DNA of 17,178 nucleotides from Fen-1077 sp050014355 (GCA_050014355.1 JBEKDL010000072.1:1-17178), one strand, 5' to 3'; numbered from the stretch's first letter, positions 1 through 8,267 are shown. Made by a program: numbers and translations. The notes: a model not told the origin generated them from the sequence alone.

Positions 1-462
1 AAAGAAGGCAAACTAAAACCAAAGCATAAGATAAATCTAAAAGTGACCTACCATGACCCCTGTCTGCTGGGGCGGCTTTCGGAAAAATACGTGCCCTGGA
101 ACGGAAAAATCGAAGCCTACGGCCTGCATGTGCCGCCCAAGCCGTGGCGGCGCGGCACTTACGGCGTTTACGAGGCCCCGAGGGAGGTACTTAAAGCGAT
201 TACCGGTATAAAGCTGGTGGAGATGGCCAGAAACGCGGAAAACGCTTTCTGCTGCGGGGCTGGCGGGGGTGTGCCCGCCGCCTTCCCGGACTTCGCGCGG
301 TGGGTGGCTAACGAGAGACTGAACGAGGTAAAGTCCACGGGCGCGGAGGCACTCGTGTCCTGCTGTCCCTTCTGCCAGGACAGTTTTACCAGGGCCGCCG
401 CTGTCAATCACAATAAATTACAATATTTCGACCTCACCGCGCTGGTGGTGAAAGCGCTCTAG
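1..462 (+). CDS. HdrD/GlcF-like (Fe-S) oxidoreductase, CCG domain, 5' end cut by window edge
   Basis: The frame is open from base 1, so this is the C-terminal 153 residues of a longer protein; the GTG at 43 is internal. It carries one cysteine-rich CCG domain of the heterodisulfide reductase D / glycolate oxidase F type. Counted from base 1 the cysteines are C21 (in YHDPC), C84-C85 (FCCGAGGG) and C122/C125 (CCPFC). In this family such cysteines bind an Fe-S cluster and pass electrons between a flavoprotein and a membrane or soluble carrier. The gap from C21 to the CC pair is 62 residues, longer than the roughly 30-40 usual for CCG domains. The extra stretch (about residues 26-53, rich in P, W, G) sits before a normal YGVYEAPREVL segment. 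The gene ends 24 bp before the FAD oxidase, so the two are probably cotranscribed partners. The family call is secure; the electron donor and acceptor are inferred. Confidence 0.88.
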   Translation, partial: KEGKLKPKHKINLKVTYHDPCLLGRLSEKYVPWNGKIEAYGLHVPPKPWRRGTYGVYEAPREVLKAITGIKLVEMARNAENAFCCGAGGGVPAAFPDFARWVANERLNEVKSTGAEALVSCCPFCQDSFTRAAAVNHNKLQYFDLTALVVKAL

Positions 463-486
463 CTTGAAGCTAAGGAGATACCTGCG

Positions 487-1983
487 ATGAGCTTGCCGGC
501 AAATATCTACAAAATGCTCGAGGACATCGTCGGGCTGGAAAATATCAGCGATAGGGAGTATATTTTAGCCGCCTACCGGCACCCGGGGCCCGGCGCGGGC
601 GGAAGGGAAAGGTCGCCCGGTCCCGCCGCCGTGGTTTTACCATCCAGCACGGAACAGGTGCAGGCCATTGTTAAAGCCTGCAATAAGAATAATATCAAGT
701 ACGCGGCGATTGTCTCGCTATTCAGCGTCGGGCGCATTGTCCAGCCCGGCATGGTGTTTCTCAATCTGGAAAAGATGAACAAGATAATTGAAATTAACGA
801 GGCCGACCGCTATGCCGTCATCGAGCCGGGCGTCAGGCACGTGCAGCTCAAGCCGGAACTGATGAAACGCGGCCTGAACTACCCTACCGCCTCGGTGGGG
901 CCGGGGGCCTCCGTGCTGGCCAACTTCATTACCTCCGGCGACCACCACATGCAGCATGGCGCCTCGCGCGTTAACCGCTATCTTATGGCCACGGAATGGG
1001 TCATGCCGGACGGTGAGCTCCTCCGCATCGGCTCCATCGGCAACGGCGCCGGGTGGTTCTGCCCTGACGGCCCGGGGCCTAGCCTGCGCGGTCTCATCAA
1101 GGGGTGGAACGGGTGGGGCGGGGGTTTCGGCATCGTGACCAAGATTGCCATCGGCCTGGATATCTGGAAGGGCCCGCCGGTCATGCCGGGCGAAGGCCAC
1201 AGCCCGAATTTTACGGTACGCCTGCCGCCGGACAGGCACAAAGTCCACATCTTTAAATTCCCCACCCCGGAAAAGCTGCGCGATGCCATGCTCGAGATGG
1301 GAAAGGCGGAAATCGGCAACGCCGTGCTGAAATACTTCTACGCGACAGAAGCGGCCCTGACCACTACCTCCGCCAATGCGTTCTTCGAGCTATGGAACAG
1401 CGGCCTCTACCAGCGGGAGCTGCCCCTGGCGCTGTGGGTCTACCTGGCTACCGCCAGCCCGGAAGAAATGGCCTATGAAGAGCGCGTCATGCGGGACATC
1501 GTTCAAGAATACGACGGAGAGCCGGTGGAGGAATCGATACGCCAGAAATACGACGATAACATCGACCACATGTTTATCATCGTGAGCTTTTTACAGCGCG
1601 TGCTGCGGCTCGGGGGCGGTTGGGCCGGCGTTAAGTTAGGCGGCGATTCTGTCAGCCACATGTTCGAAGTCGCCCGTGCGATTCCGGAATTCCTTAATGA
1701 GTTCATCGAGAAGAAGATGATTATCAACGCCCCTTACAACTGGCAGATTATTCCGATGGAATACGGGCATCTGGCGCATATCGAGATGCTGTGCTTTTAC
1801 GATGTGACCCAGCCCGGTCATCCTGACGTCATGATGCCGTTAATGCGGCGTTCCGCGGAGACCGATATCAAGCATGGCTTCCATGCATCAACGCCGATGG
1901 CTAACGCTACCCTCGGCCCGCTTTACAGCAATTTCCATCTCTGGGTAGATAAGATTAAAAAGGCCTTCGCACCCGTGGTTTAA
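487..1983 (+). CDS. FAD-linked oxidase of the vanillyl-alcohol oxidase / p-cresol methylhydroxylase type
   Basis: 498 residues. The ATG has AAGGAG nine bases upstream. The N-terminal FAD-binding half shows AAVVLPSSTEQVQAIV (residues 47-62), a MNKIIEINE stretch near 97, IEPGV at 112-116, a PTASVGPGASVLAN segment at 133-146, VMPDGELLRIG at 172-182, and GFGIVTKIAIGL from 213. These follow the PCMH/VAO pattern, whose enzymes oxidise para-substituted phenols or, in glycolate-oxidase relatives, hydroxy acids. The usual GRN-type glycine-rich FAD loop near residue 80 is replaced by SVGRIVQPGM. The protein stops right after DKIKKAFAPVV, without the DPxxxxxPG tail common at the end of this family. With an Fe-S CCG protein immediately upstream, electrons probably leave through that subunit rather than to oxygen or cytochrome c (inference). 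The substrate cannot be read from sequence; glycolate- or lactate-type oxidation is the alternative. Confidence 0.85.
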   Translation: MSLPANIYKMLEDIVGLENISDREYILAAYRHPGPGAGGRERSPGPAAVVLPSSTEQVQAIVKACNKNNIKYAAIVSLFSVGRIVQPGMVFLNLEKMNKIIEINEADRYAVIEPGVRHVQLKPELMKRGLNYPTASVGPGASVLANFITSGDHHMQHGASRVNRYLMATEWVMPDGELLRIGSIGNGAGWFCPDGPGPSLRGLIKGWNGWGGGFGIVTKIAIGLDIWKGPPVMPGEGHSPNFTVRLPPDRHKVHIFKFPTPEKLRDAMLEMGKAEIGNAVLKYFYATEAALTTTSANAFFELWNSGLYQRELPLALWVYLATASPEEMAYEERVMRDIVQEYDGEPVEESIRQKYDDNIDHMFIIVSFLQRVLRLGGGWAGVKLGGDSVSHMFEVARAIPEFLNEFIEKKMIINAPYNWQIIPMEYGHLAHIEMLCFYDVTQPGHPDVMMPLMRRSAETDIKHGFHASTPMANATLGPLYSNFHLWVDKIKKAFAPVV

Positions 1984-2024
1984 TCGTAGCCCAAGGTAAA
2001 AAAGATAGCGCATCAGGAGGTACC

Positions 2025-2705
2025 GTGGAATTAAAAGAAATGGAAACCAGGATAAAAGAACTGGAAAACCAGGTGGTGAAGCTGAAAGACCTGGAAGATA
2101 TCAACCGGCTGCAAAAATCATACGGTTATTATATGGAGCACTGGATGTATGAGGATATTATCGACCTGTTTTCAGATAGTCCCGATACTGTCCTGAATCT
2201 CATGGCTGGCATCTTCCTGGGGAAAGAAGGAGTGAGAAAGTATTTCGGGGGTATGACTGAAATGACCCAGAGCCCGGAGTTTCTGCACCAGATAATGCAG
2301 CTTTCGGGTATAGTCGATATCGCTGACAACGGCAAGAGCGCCAAGGGACGCTGGTACGGGTTCGGGCCGGTGGCGCTCCCCATAGGTAAAGGCGTCTACC
2401 AGTTTTTTGCTGACGGAACATACATCGCTGATTATATTAAAGAAGACGGCGTATGGAAAATACTGAAGCTGATGTGGAACCCTCTGTATACCGCGCCGCC
2501 GGAGAAGGGCTGGGTAAAGCCAGAAAGGATTGCCACTATTGAAAAAGGAACTCTTCGTACGTTAGGGAATATTCAGGCTGACAAACCCAGAGATATTGAT
2601 CCGCAGTACCCTTCCGGGTACATCGTGCCGTTCCACTATAGACACCCGGTGACGGGAAAGCCAAGCACCGAGGTCAAACGCAACGCCGCCTGGAAAAAGA
2701 AATAG
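2025..2705 (+). CDS. NTF2/SnoaL-like protein, copy A
   Basis: 226 residues starting at GTG. AGGAGG lies four bases upstream (2015-2020), and the N-terminus aligns with that of copy B at 8268-8963, which supports GTG over the ATG at 2040. Residues 1-30 form a short charged coiled coil (METRIKELENQVVKLKDLED). It is followed by a SnoaL-like cone fold with YGYYMEHWMYEDIIDLFSD (33-51), a LGKEGVRKYF helix, HQIMQL, GRWYGFG, and IKEDGVWKILKL, which is typical of the strand that closes the pocket. The C-terminus carries the shared signature PFHYRHPVTGKP. The family includes dehydratases, isomerases and non-catalytic binding proteins, so no reaction can be assigned. It lies 41 bp after the FAD oxidase and is probably cotranscribed. 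It shares about half its residues with copy B by eye. Its stop codon touches that of the convergent receiver gene. Confidence 0.82.
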   Translation: MELKEMETRIKELENQVVKLKDLEDINRLQKSYGYYMEHWMYEDIIDLFSDSPDTVLNLMAGIFLGKEGVRKYFGGMTEMTQSPEFLHQIMQLSGIVDIADNGKSAKGRWYGFGPVALPIGKGVYQFFADGTYIADYIKEDGVWKILKLMWNPLYTAPPEKGWVKPERIATIEKGTLRTLGNIQADKPRDIDPQYPSGYIVPFHYRHPVTGKPSTEVKRNAAWKKK

Positions 2706-3134
2706 CTACCCGGACTTTAAAAGCTGGTGGAACGAAAGAGCTTTTTTAATGGCGTCGATTAGTTCTCTCGCCGTGACAGGCTTGTTCAGGAAGTCCGCGG
2801 CGCCGTGTTCAAAAGCTTCGTTTATCTCCAGCAGCCCTTGAGTAGTGGCGCCTTTCTTCTCATCGACATTGCCTTTGACGCTAAGGAATATCACCGGTAA
2901 GCCGCAGGTTTCCGGGCTGCCCTGAAGCTTGCGGCAGACTTCGTAGCCGTTCATTTCAGGCATCACGATATCCAGCACGATAATATCCGGCAGATTTTCC
3001 TGCGCTTTCTTCAGTCCATCGGCACCGTCAGAGGCTGTGATGACATCGAAGCCCTCTTTTTGCAGGACTCGTTGCGCAATCAGCAGCAGCGATTTCTCAT
3101 CATCAACAACGAGGACCAGAGGTTTAGGTCTCAT
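2706..3134 (-). CDS. Stand-alone CheY-like response regulator (receiver only)
   Basis: 142 residues forming a single receiver domain without an output domain. The acidic pocket is D11-D12, the phosphoacceptor is D55 in VLDIVMPEMNG, the switch serine is S85 (FLSVKG), and the conserved lysine is K118 (LNKP). Between S85 and K118 there are 33 positions instead of the 22 usual in CheY-like domains. The extra residues (about 95-105) fall in the loop and helix that normally mediate output or partner contacts. Its ATG overlaps the TGA of the large kinase upstream as ATGA (3131-3134), so it is almost certainly translationally coupled and a partner of that kinase. It may shuttle phosphate to another protein or act by protein contact. 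Its stop codon (2706-2708) directly abuts the stop of the convergent NTF2 gene, leaving no intergenic terminator. Confidence 0.9.
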   Translation of the reverse strand: MRPKPLVLVVDDEKSLLLIAQRVLQKEGFDVITASDGADGLKKAQENLPDIIVLDIVMPEMNGYEVCRKLQGSPETCGLPVIFLSVKGNVDEKKGATTQGLLEINEAFEHGAADFLNKPVTARELIDAIKKALSFHQLLKSG

Positions 3135-6100
3135 CGGCCACCTCCTTTTGCACCGAGCTCAACCCGAGCGTAGAAGTCTTTAAAGCGCTCCAGTTCCGTG
3201 CATATTTCATCGAATATCGTCTGGGCGGCGGCCATATCGCCGTTTAAAGCCGCAGTCTCAAGGCGCGCAGCGGCGGCCGCGATAGTTTTTCCGCCCATTG
3301 CGGCCGAGGCGCCTTTCATGCCGTGGGCTTCGGCTTTCACCGCCTTGCCGTCCTGCCGTTGGATGCCTTCCCGAATATTTTTCAGCAGCTTCGGCGAATC
3401 TTCACTCAGGAAGACCTCGAGCACCTCTTTCAGGATGTCTTTGTCACCCCCGACGGTACGCAGCGCCGCATCAATATCCACTACCGGCTGCTCGGCCGAT
3501 TTCAGCTGTAAAGGCATCAAGCCCTTGATAGCATTATACAGGTTTTCCGGGCTTACCGGCTTGGTGAGATATCCGTCCATGCCGGCTTCGAGGCATTTAT
3601 CGCGGTCTTGTTTCATGGCGTAGGCGGTCATGGCGACAATCGGCAGGTGGCGGCGCGTTTCCCGCTCTTTCTGCCGAATAACACGTGTAGCTTCCAGGCC
3701 ATTCATCTCCGGCATTTCAAAATCCATTAAAACCAGGTCAAAGTCGCCCTGCTGGGCCATTCTGGTCGCCTCCACGCCGTTACCGGCTATCTGCACCGTG
3801 CAACCCATCTTTTCGAGCGTCTTCCGGGCGATAATTTGGGAAGTGGGGTTGTCCTCGGCCACCAGTATCCGCAGCTTGAGCTGCGGTATTTCCGATGACG
3901 TTACCTTCACTGGCTCTTTGTCCTCCCCGTGGCTGGCGCCAAGGACGCTGATTACGGCATTCTGAAGTTCGTGCTTTTGTATCGGCTTCACCAGGTGCAC
4001 GGCAATACCGGCTTCCTGGCAGCGGGAAAAATCATCGCTGATGTTATCGCAGGGGAGCATCATGATGATACGTTTTGTCAAAGCAGGGTCCTCTCCCATC
4101 TTTCTGGCTACGATAAGACCGTTCGAGGGGGTCATCGCCATGTCCATTAAAATAACTGGCAGGAGGTTTGAGCTGTCCTTGATTTTCTGCAGTTGCTGGA
4201 AGGCAGTTACCTCATCTTCAGCCCCGGCGGCAACAAGCCCCCAGCTATTCAATATTTCGGTCAACATGAGCCGGCTGGTAGCGTTATCATCAACGACCAG
4301 CGCCAGGGTCCCCTTAAAGCTTTCCAGCACCGGCGGTACCGGCGCCGATGACGCTCGTGAAGTACTCTTTTTAAACCCGGCGGTGAAGTGGAAGGAGCTT
4401 CCTTTTCCCGGCTCGCTTTCCAGCCAGATACGCCCCTGCATCATTTTCACCAGCTGCCGGCAAATAGCCAGCCCGAGGCCGGTGCCCCCGTATTTAGAGC
4501 CGTTGCCCTGCACGAACGGGTTAAACAGGATGTCCTGTTTTTCCCTGGGAATGCCAATGCCCGTATCTCGCACGATAAAATGCAGCTCGATCTGGTCGTC
4601 AGTCATGGTTTCCACCGAAATACTGGCTGAAACCTCACCCCGCCCGGTAAATTTGACTCCGTTACCGAGCAGGTTAACCAGCGTCTGCCGCAAACGATTG
4701 GCATCACCTACCAGGACCGGTGGTACGTCAGGCGCGATATGGCAGGTAAGCTCGAGACCTTTTTTGTGAGCGGCCAGGGCCATCGGCTGCAACGCCTCCT
4801 CGACCGTAGCCTGGAGGTCAAAGTCCATTGCTTCAAGGACCAGCTGGCCGGCTTCAATCTTGGAAAAGTCGAGGATATCCGTGATAATACTCAACAGCGA
4901 CTCTGCTGAAGCCCGCGCCATGTTGCCGTACTGGCGCTGCTCCTCCTTGAGATTGGTATCAAGCAGCAGGTTGAGCGTACCTATTACGCCGTGAATAGGC
5001 GTGCGTATCTCATGGCTCATGCGGGCCAGGAAATCGCCCTTGGTCCGGTTAGCGCCCTCGGCGGCATCCCTGGCTTTAACCAGCTCCAGCGCGATACGTT
5101 TTCTCTCATCAAGTTCTTCTTCTAGCTTCTGGTTTACCATGCTTAATTCCGATGTTCTCTTTCCCACGAGCTCTTCCAGGTGACTGCGGTAGGCGGTCAA
5201 TTCCTGCTCCATATGCTTGCGTTCGGATATATCGGAAGCGGTCATCACATATCCGTACTGTTTTCCGTCTTTTTCTATGGCACGCACGGTCATATCAACC
5301 CATACTTTGCTCTGCGGGGTGTTATAAAGCAACTCGTCCCGGTTGAATCCCTTTTCTTTAAGTTTTTGAGTCAATTCTTCGCTTTGACCGCGATACATTT
5401 CAATCGGTTTAATGACACTATGCAATTCTTTACCTATGGCCTCGGATGCCTTGATACCGAAAAGCTGTTCACTGATAGTGTTCCAGTAGGTGATTTTGTT
5501 TTCGGTATCCAGTGCGATGACGCTTTCATGGATGGACTTAAAAGCGGCGTCCGAAAAACGCAGAGTCTCTTCGGCCTTTTTGCGCTCGGTAATATCGGTT
5601 ATCACCACGATGCGGCACGGTTCACCCCGGATAGTTATCACTTCAGCCGAGGCAAGGCCGATGCGTATCTCACCGGATTTCATCCGGGAGCTGAATTCCT
5701 GGTTGAAAACTCTGCCAACTTGCTGGAGCGTATCTACCCATTGTTTCAGCTCGTCCGGTTTCACCCAGAGATTCAGTTCCGCAGAGCTGTGGCCAATGAC
5801 CTCTTCGCGGGCATAGCCGGTAAAGCGCATGAAACTCTCGTTAGCCTCGACAAAGAGGCCATCTTTTAGCGAAGTGATACAGATAGCGTTAGCGCTGAAA
5901 TCGAAGGCTTTAGAGAACCTTTCTTCCGAATCCTTCAGGGACTGTTCCGCCCTCTTGCGCTCGGTGATATCCGTTATTACGACGATACGGCACGGCTTCC
6001 CCTTGATATTGATTATATCAGCCGAACCAAGACCGGTGCGTATTTCCCCGGATTTATGGCGGGAATGGAACTCAATGTTTCTGAATTTTCCTTCTTTATT

Positions 6101-7807
6101 GAGGATAGCCTGCAATTTTTTAAACTCGTCATCAATCACCCACAGTTTGAGCTCCGCGGCGGTGTGGCCGATGACCTCTTCGCGGGTATAGCCGGTAAAA
6201 CGCGTATAACTATCATTAATTTCGACGAAGTTATTATCTTCCAGCGAACTGATGCAGATGGCATTGGCACTGACATTGAAAGCCTTGGAGAATTTCTCCT
6301 CGGAGTCTTTCATAGCTTCCTGTACTCGCCTGCGCCCGGACATATCACGGAAAACCCCTTGAATGAATGTTTTATCTTCTATTTTAGTAACTCTCGCGGT
6401 GACATTGGCCGGTATGCGGGTACCATCGGCGCGCTGGATAATCATATCATCCGAATCGACCACGCCCTTTTCGACGTGTTCACGGAAGATCTGTTTATAA
6501 GTCTCTGCCATTTCCGGTGGATGCAATATCGTCATATGCCTTCCGACAATTTTATCCTTCGGCAAGCCTATCATTTTACATCCCGCCGGGTTAATATCGA
6601 CCAGTATACCGGTATCCGCATCGGCGAGAATCACGGCATCTTTAGCATTCTCGAAGAGATTGTGGAACTTCTCTTCTGACTCCTTTATCGATTTTTCTGC
6701 CCGTTTACGCTCGGTGATATCTTCTCCCGAACTTAGATGGCCGGTAACATTGCCCGCTTTATCAGTTAATATGGTATTATGCCAGGCAATTATCCGTTCT
6801 TCCCCTCCCTTGGTCACGATTGGGTTTTCATGATATTCTCCTGAAGCAGTATTCCCTGATAGAATTTCCCGGGAAATACTCTTAAGCTCCGCAGCTATTC
6901 TTTGAGGAACAAAGTTTTCAAACCAGTTTTTGCCGATAATTTCATCCGGCCGATATCCAAGGACTTCACAGCCCTTCCGGTTTATTAAAACAACATTTCC
7001 CTGGGTATCAATTGATAAAAAGATGACTGCAGCGATATCAAGGTACTGCTGCGCTCTGTCTCTTTCACTCTTCCACGATTCTTCGGCGCGCTTGCGCTCG
7101 GAGATGTCCAGCGTCATGGCGAGCAGACAATCTTCTCCGTCTATGTTGATGTTCTCGGCGGAAAGTAGCACCGGGTGCACTTCCCCTGACTTGACACGGA
7201 GATAGTATTCTTCGTTAGCAATTCGGCCTTTATCCCGCAGCGTCTTCAGCAGACGTTCCCGGTCCTTCGGGTTGACCCAGATATTCATTTCAGATACCTT
7301 GTGGCCGAGAACTTCATCGCGCTGGTAGCCCGTAAAATGACAGTAGCTATCGTTTATCTCGATGATAACCCCGTCTTTCAGCCTTGTGACAGAGAAGGCC
7401 ACCGGGCTAGATGAAAAGATTCTGGCGAACTTCTCTTCGGTTCCAAGCAACGCCTTTTTAACCGGCTCATTCCCGCTAACAACTACTGCGTCCGTGGTGA
7501 GTGGCTTGACGTGTTCTCCGTCTTTTCTATCGGTTTTGTTAAGGCGAGTCACCTGACCGGGCAGATTCCGTGTTTCCAGACTTGTCCTCTCTATCAAAAC
7601 CGGGGTACTGCTGGAGGAATCAAAAAAATAGGATACGTCTTCCGTCTTAAATCTGACATTGCCCCTGGCGCCGAGACGATAGGACTTCAACTGCCCCAGT
7701 TTGGCCCACTTCCTGATTGTGGTTGGATGAACATGCAGGGCGTAAGCTACCTCATCCACCGTCAGCATCCGGTTCAAGGGATTATTGTCGCCTTTCTTAA
7801 ATTGCAT
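3131..7807 (-). CDS. Cytoplasmic hybrid sensor histidine kinase: excisionase-type HTH, six PAS, HisKA, HATPase, two REC, HPt
   Basis: 1558 residues with no membrane segments. AAGGAG sits six bases before the ATG. Domain order: an excisionase/MerR-like helix-turn-helix (about 13-62; LTVDEVAYALHVHPTTIRKW, then RLGARGNVRFKTEDV); six PAS/PAC units (about 119-245, 250-370, 375-497, 500-622, 624-746, 748-866), most ending in DITERKRAE-like linkers; a coiled coil (866-922); HisKA with phospho-histidine H932 (MSHEIRTP); HATPase with DTGIGI (1081-1086) and GGTGLGL (1107-1113); receiver 1 (D1173-D1174, D1222, K1274); receiver 2 (D1319, D1362, K1416); and an HPt domain with H1495 (EAHGMKG). All phosphotransfer residues are present, so the relay should be complete. 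The PAS array suggests sensing of internal ligands, redox state or aromatics (family knowledge). The DNA-binding-type front domain is unusual for a histidine kinase. The gene overlaps the downstream receiver by 4 bp. No convincing promoter was found upstream. Confidence 0.93.
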   Translation of the reverse strand: MQFKKGDNNPLNRMLTVDEVAYALHVHPTTIRKWAKLGQLKSYRLGARGNVRFKTEDVSYFFDSSSSTPVLIERTSLETRNLPGQVTRLNKTDRKDGEHVKPLTTDAVVVSGNEPVKKALLGTEEKFARIFSSSPVAFSVTRLKDGVIIEINDSYCHFTGYQRDEVLGHKVSEMNIWVNPKDRERLLKTLRDKGRIANEEYYLRVKSGEVHPVLLSAENINIDGEDCLLAMTLDISERKRAEESWKSERDRAQQYLDIAAVIFLSIDTQGNVVLINRKGCEVLGYRPDEIIGKNWFENFVPQRIAAELKSISREILSGNTASGEYHENPIVTKGGEERIIAWHNTILTDKAGNVTGHLSSGEDITERKRAEKSIKESEEKFHNLFENAKDAVILADADTGILVDINPAGCKMIGLPKDKIVGRHMTILHPPEMAETYKQIFREHVEKGVVDSDDMIIQRADGTRIPANVTARVTKIEDKTFIQGVFRDMSGRRRVQEAMKDSEEKFSKAFNVSANAICISSLEDNNFVEINDSYTRFTGYTREEVIGHTAAELKLWVIDDEFKKLQAILNKEGKFRNIEFHSRHKSGEIRTGLGSADIINIKGKPCRIVVITDITERKRAEQSLKDSEERFSKAFDFSANAICITSLKDGLFVEANESFMRFTGYAREEVIGHSSAELNLWVKPDELKQWVDTLQQVGRVFNQEFSSRMKSGEIRIGLASAEVITIRGEPCRIVVITDITERKKAEETLRFSDAAFKSIHESVIALDTENKITYWNTISEQLFGIKASEAIGKELHSVIKPIEMYRGQSEELTQKLKEKGFNRDELLYNTPQSKVWVDMTVRAIEKDGKQYGYVMTASDISERKHMEQELTAYRSHLEELVGKRTSELSMVNQKLEEELDERKRIALELVKARDAAEGANRTKGDFLARMSHEIRTPIHGVIGTLNLLLDTNLKEEQRQYGNMARASAESLLSIITDILDFSKIEAGQLVLEAMDFDLQATVEEALQPMALAAHKKGLELTCHIAPDVPPVLVGDANRLRQTLVNLLGNGVKFTGRGEVSASISVETMTDDQIELHFIVRDTGIGIPREKQDILFNPFVQGNGSKYGGTGLGLAICRQLVKMMQGRIWLESEPGKGSSFHFTAGFKKSTSRASSAPVPPVLESFKGTLALVVDDNATSRLMLTEILNSWGLVAAGAEDEVTAFQQLQKIKDSSNLLPVILMDMAMTPSNGLIVARKMGEDPALTKRIIMMLPCDNISDDFSRCQEAGIAVHLVKPIQKHELQNAVISVLGASHGEDKEPVKVTSSEIPQLKLRILVAEDNPTSQIIARKTLEKMGCTVQIAGNGVEATRMAQQGDFDLVLMDFEMPEMNGLEATRVIRQKERETRRHLPIVAMTAYAMKQDRDKCLEAGMDGYLTKPVSPENLYNAIKGLMPLQLKSAEQPVVDIDAALRTVGGDKDILKEVLEVFLSEDSPKLLKNIREGIQRQDGKAVKAEAHGMKGASAAMGGKTIAAAAARLETAALNGDMAAAQTIFDEICTELERFKDFYARVELGAKGGGR
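5570..6310 (-). repeat. Tandem duplication of a PAS/PAC unit inside the hybrid kinase
   Basis: Kinase residues 500-622 and 624-746 are near copies. Both run DSEE(K/R)FSKAF, then SANAICI, (R)FTGY(T/A)REEVIGH, AEL(K/N)LWV, KSGEIR, and CRIVVITDITERK. The DNA also remains recognisably similar across the segments near 5580-5690 and 5950-6060. PAS 1 (119-245) belongs to the same subfamily, with NDSYCHFTGY, IWVNP and KSGEV. This points to fairly recent internal amplification of one sensor module. Confidence 0.85.
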
Positions 7808-8267
7808 CGAGGCTCCTTTTTACGCCGCGTTGTCTCTTACCTATACTTATTTAAATATAAAACCTGTACCTCTTTATAGCGTGGGTGCTGCCACCTGAAT
7901 ATCCATAAGGTTATCTTGGAAATAAGCGGCATCGATATTAATACATGCGGAAGATGCTCTAAATCTGGAAGCGCTTGAAATACCGTTAGCGATGTTATCA
8001 AATTGTATGCAGGCGTGTATTTTGGTGAGTAATCTTGAATTTTACGCCAGATATCCCGGACTATACTTGTTCATATGAAAATATATTATTTCTATGTCCG
8101 CAGACCGGGAAGGCACGGAGAGGGGAGCAGGTTTGGTAAGCATGCGTATGCGGGCGTATGCTTTGATAAGTGCTGTTATCGGTAATTTAATTTCAGCTGC
8201 GGCTATATTCTTCTTTTAGGAAACCGGTGATTCTGGTAAGCTATGGCGAGCTATTGGTAAAAATCGC
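7808..8267. other. Gene-free AT-rich intergenic region
   Basis: 460 bp lie between the kinase start and the end of NTF2 copy B, both on the minus strand. No open frame here has a credible start and ribosome-binding site on either strand. The stretch is AT-rich (for example near 7846-7862 and 8075-8095) and contains the short repeats noted separately. It must supply any dedicated promoter for the kinase, but I found no -35/-10 pair with acceptable spacing. A TATAAA-like word (about 7873-7878 as read on the minus strand) has no matching -35 box. Confidence 0.6.
8144..8161. repeat. Direct repeat of GCGTATGC, 10 bp apart
   Basis: GCGTATGC occurs at 8144-8151 and again at 8154-8161, separated by GG. 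The start-to-start distance is 10 bp, one helical turn, as expected for two monomers binding the same DNA face. A related CATGCG word occurs at about 7944-7949. It could be a regulator site in the long intergenic region, but chance cannot be excluded. Confidence 0.35.

Noticed and set aside
5180..6679. Two long plus-strand open frames (229 and 207 codons) across the kinase PAS region
   Set aside because: They are mirror images of the repeated PAS units on the opposite strand and show no independent ribosome-binding site or domain.
7622..7771. A mobile element or integrase remnant suggested by the excisionase-like domain
   Set aside because: No integrase, attachment repeats or transposase is visible in the window, and the domain is continuous with the kinase.
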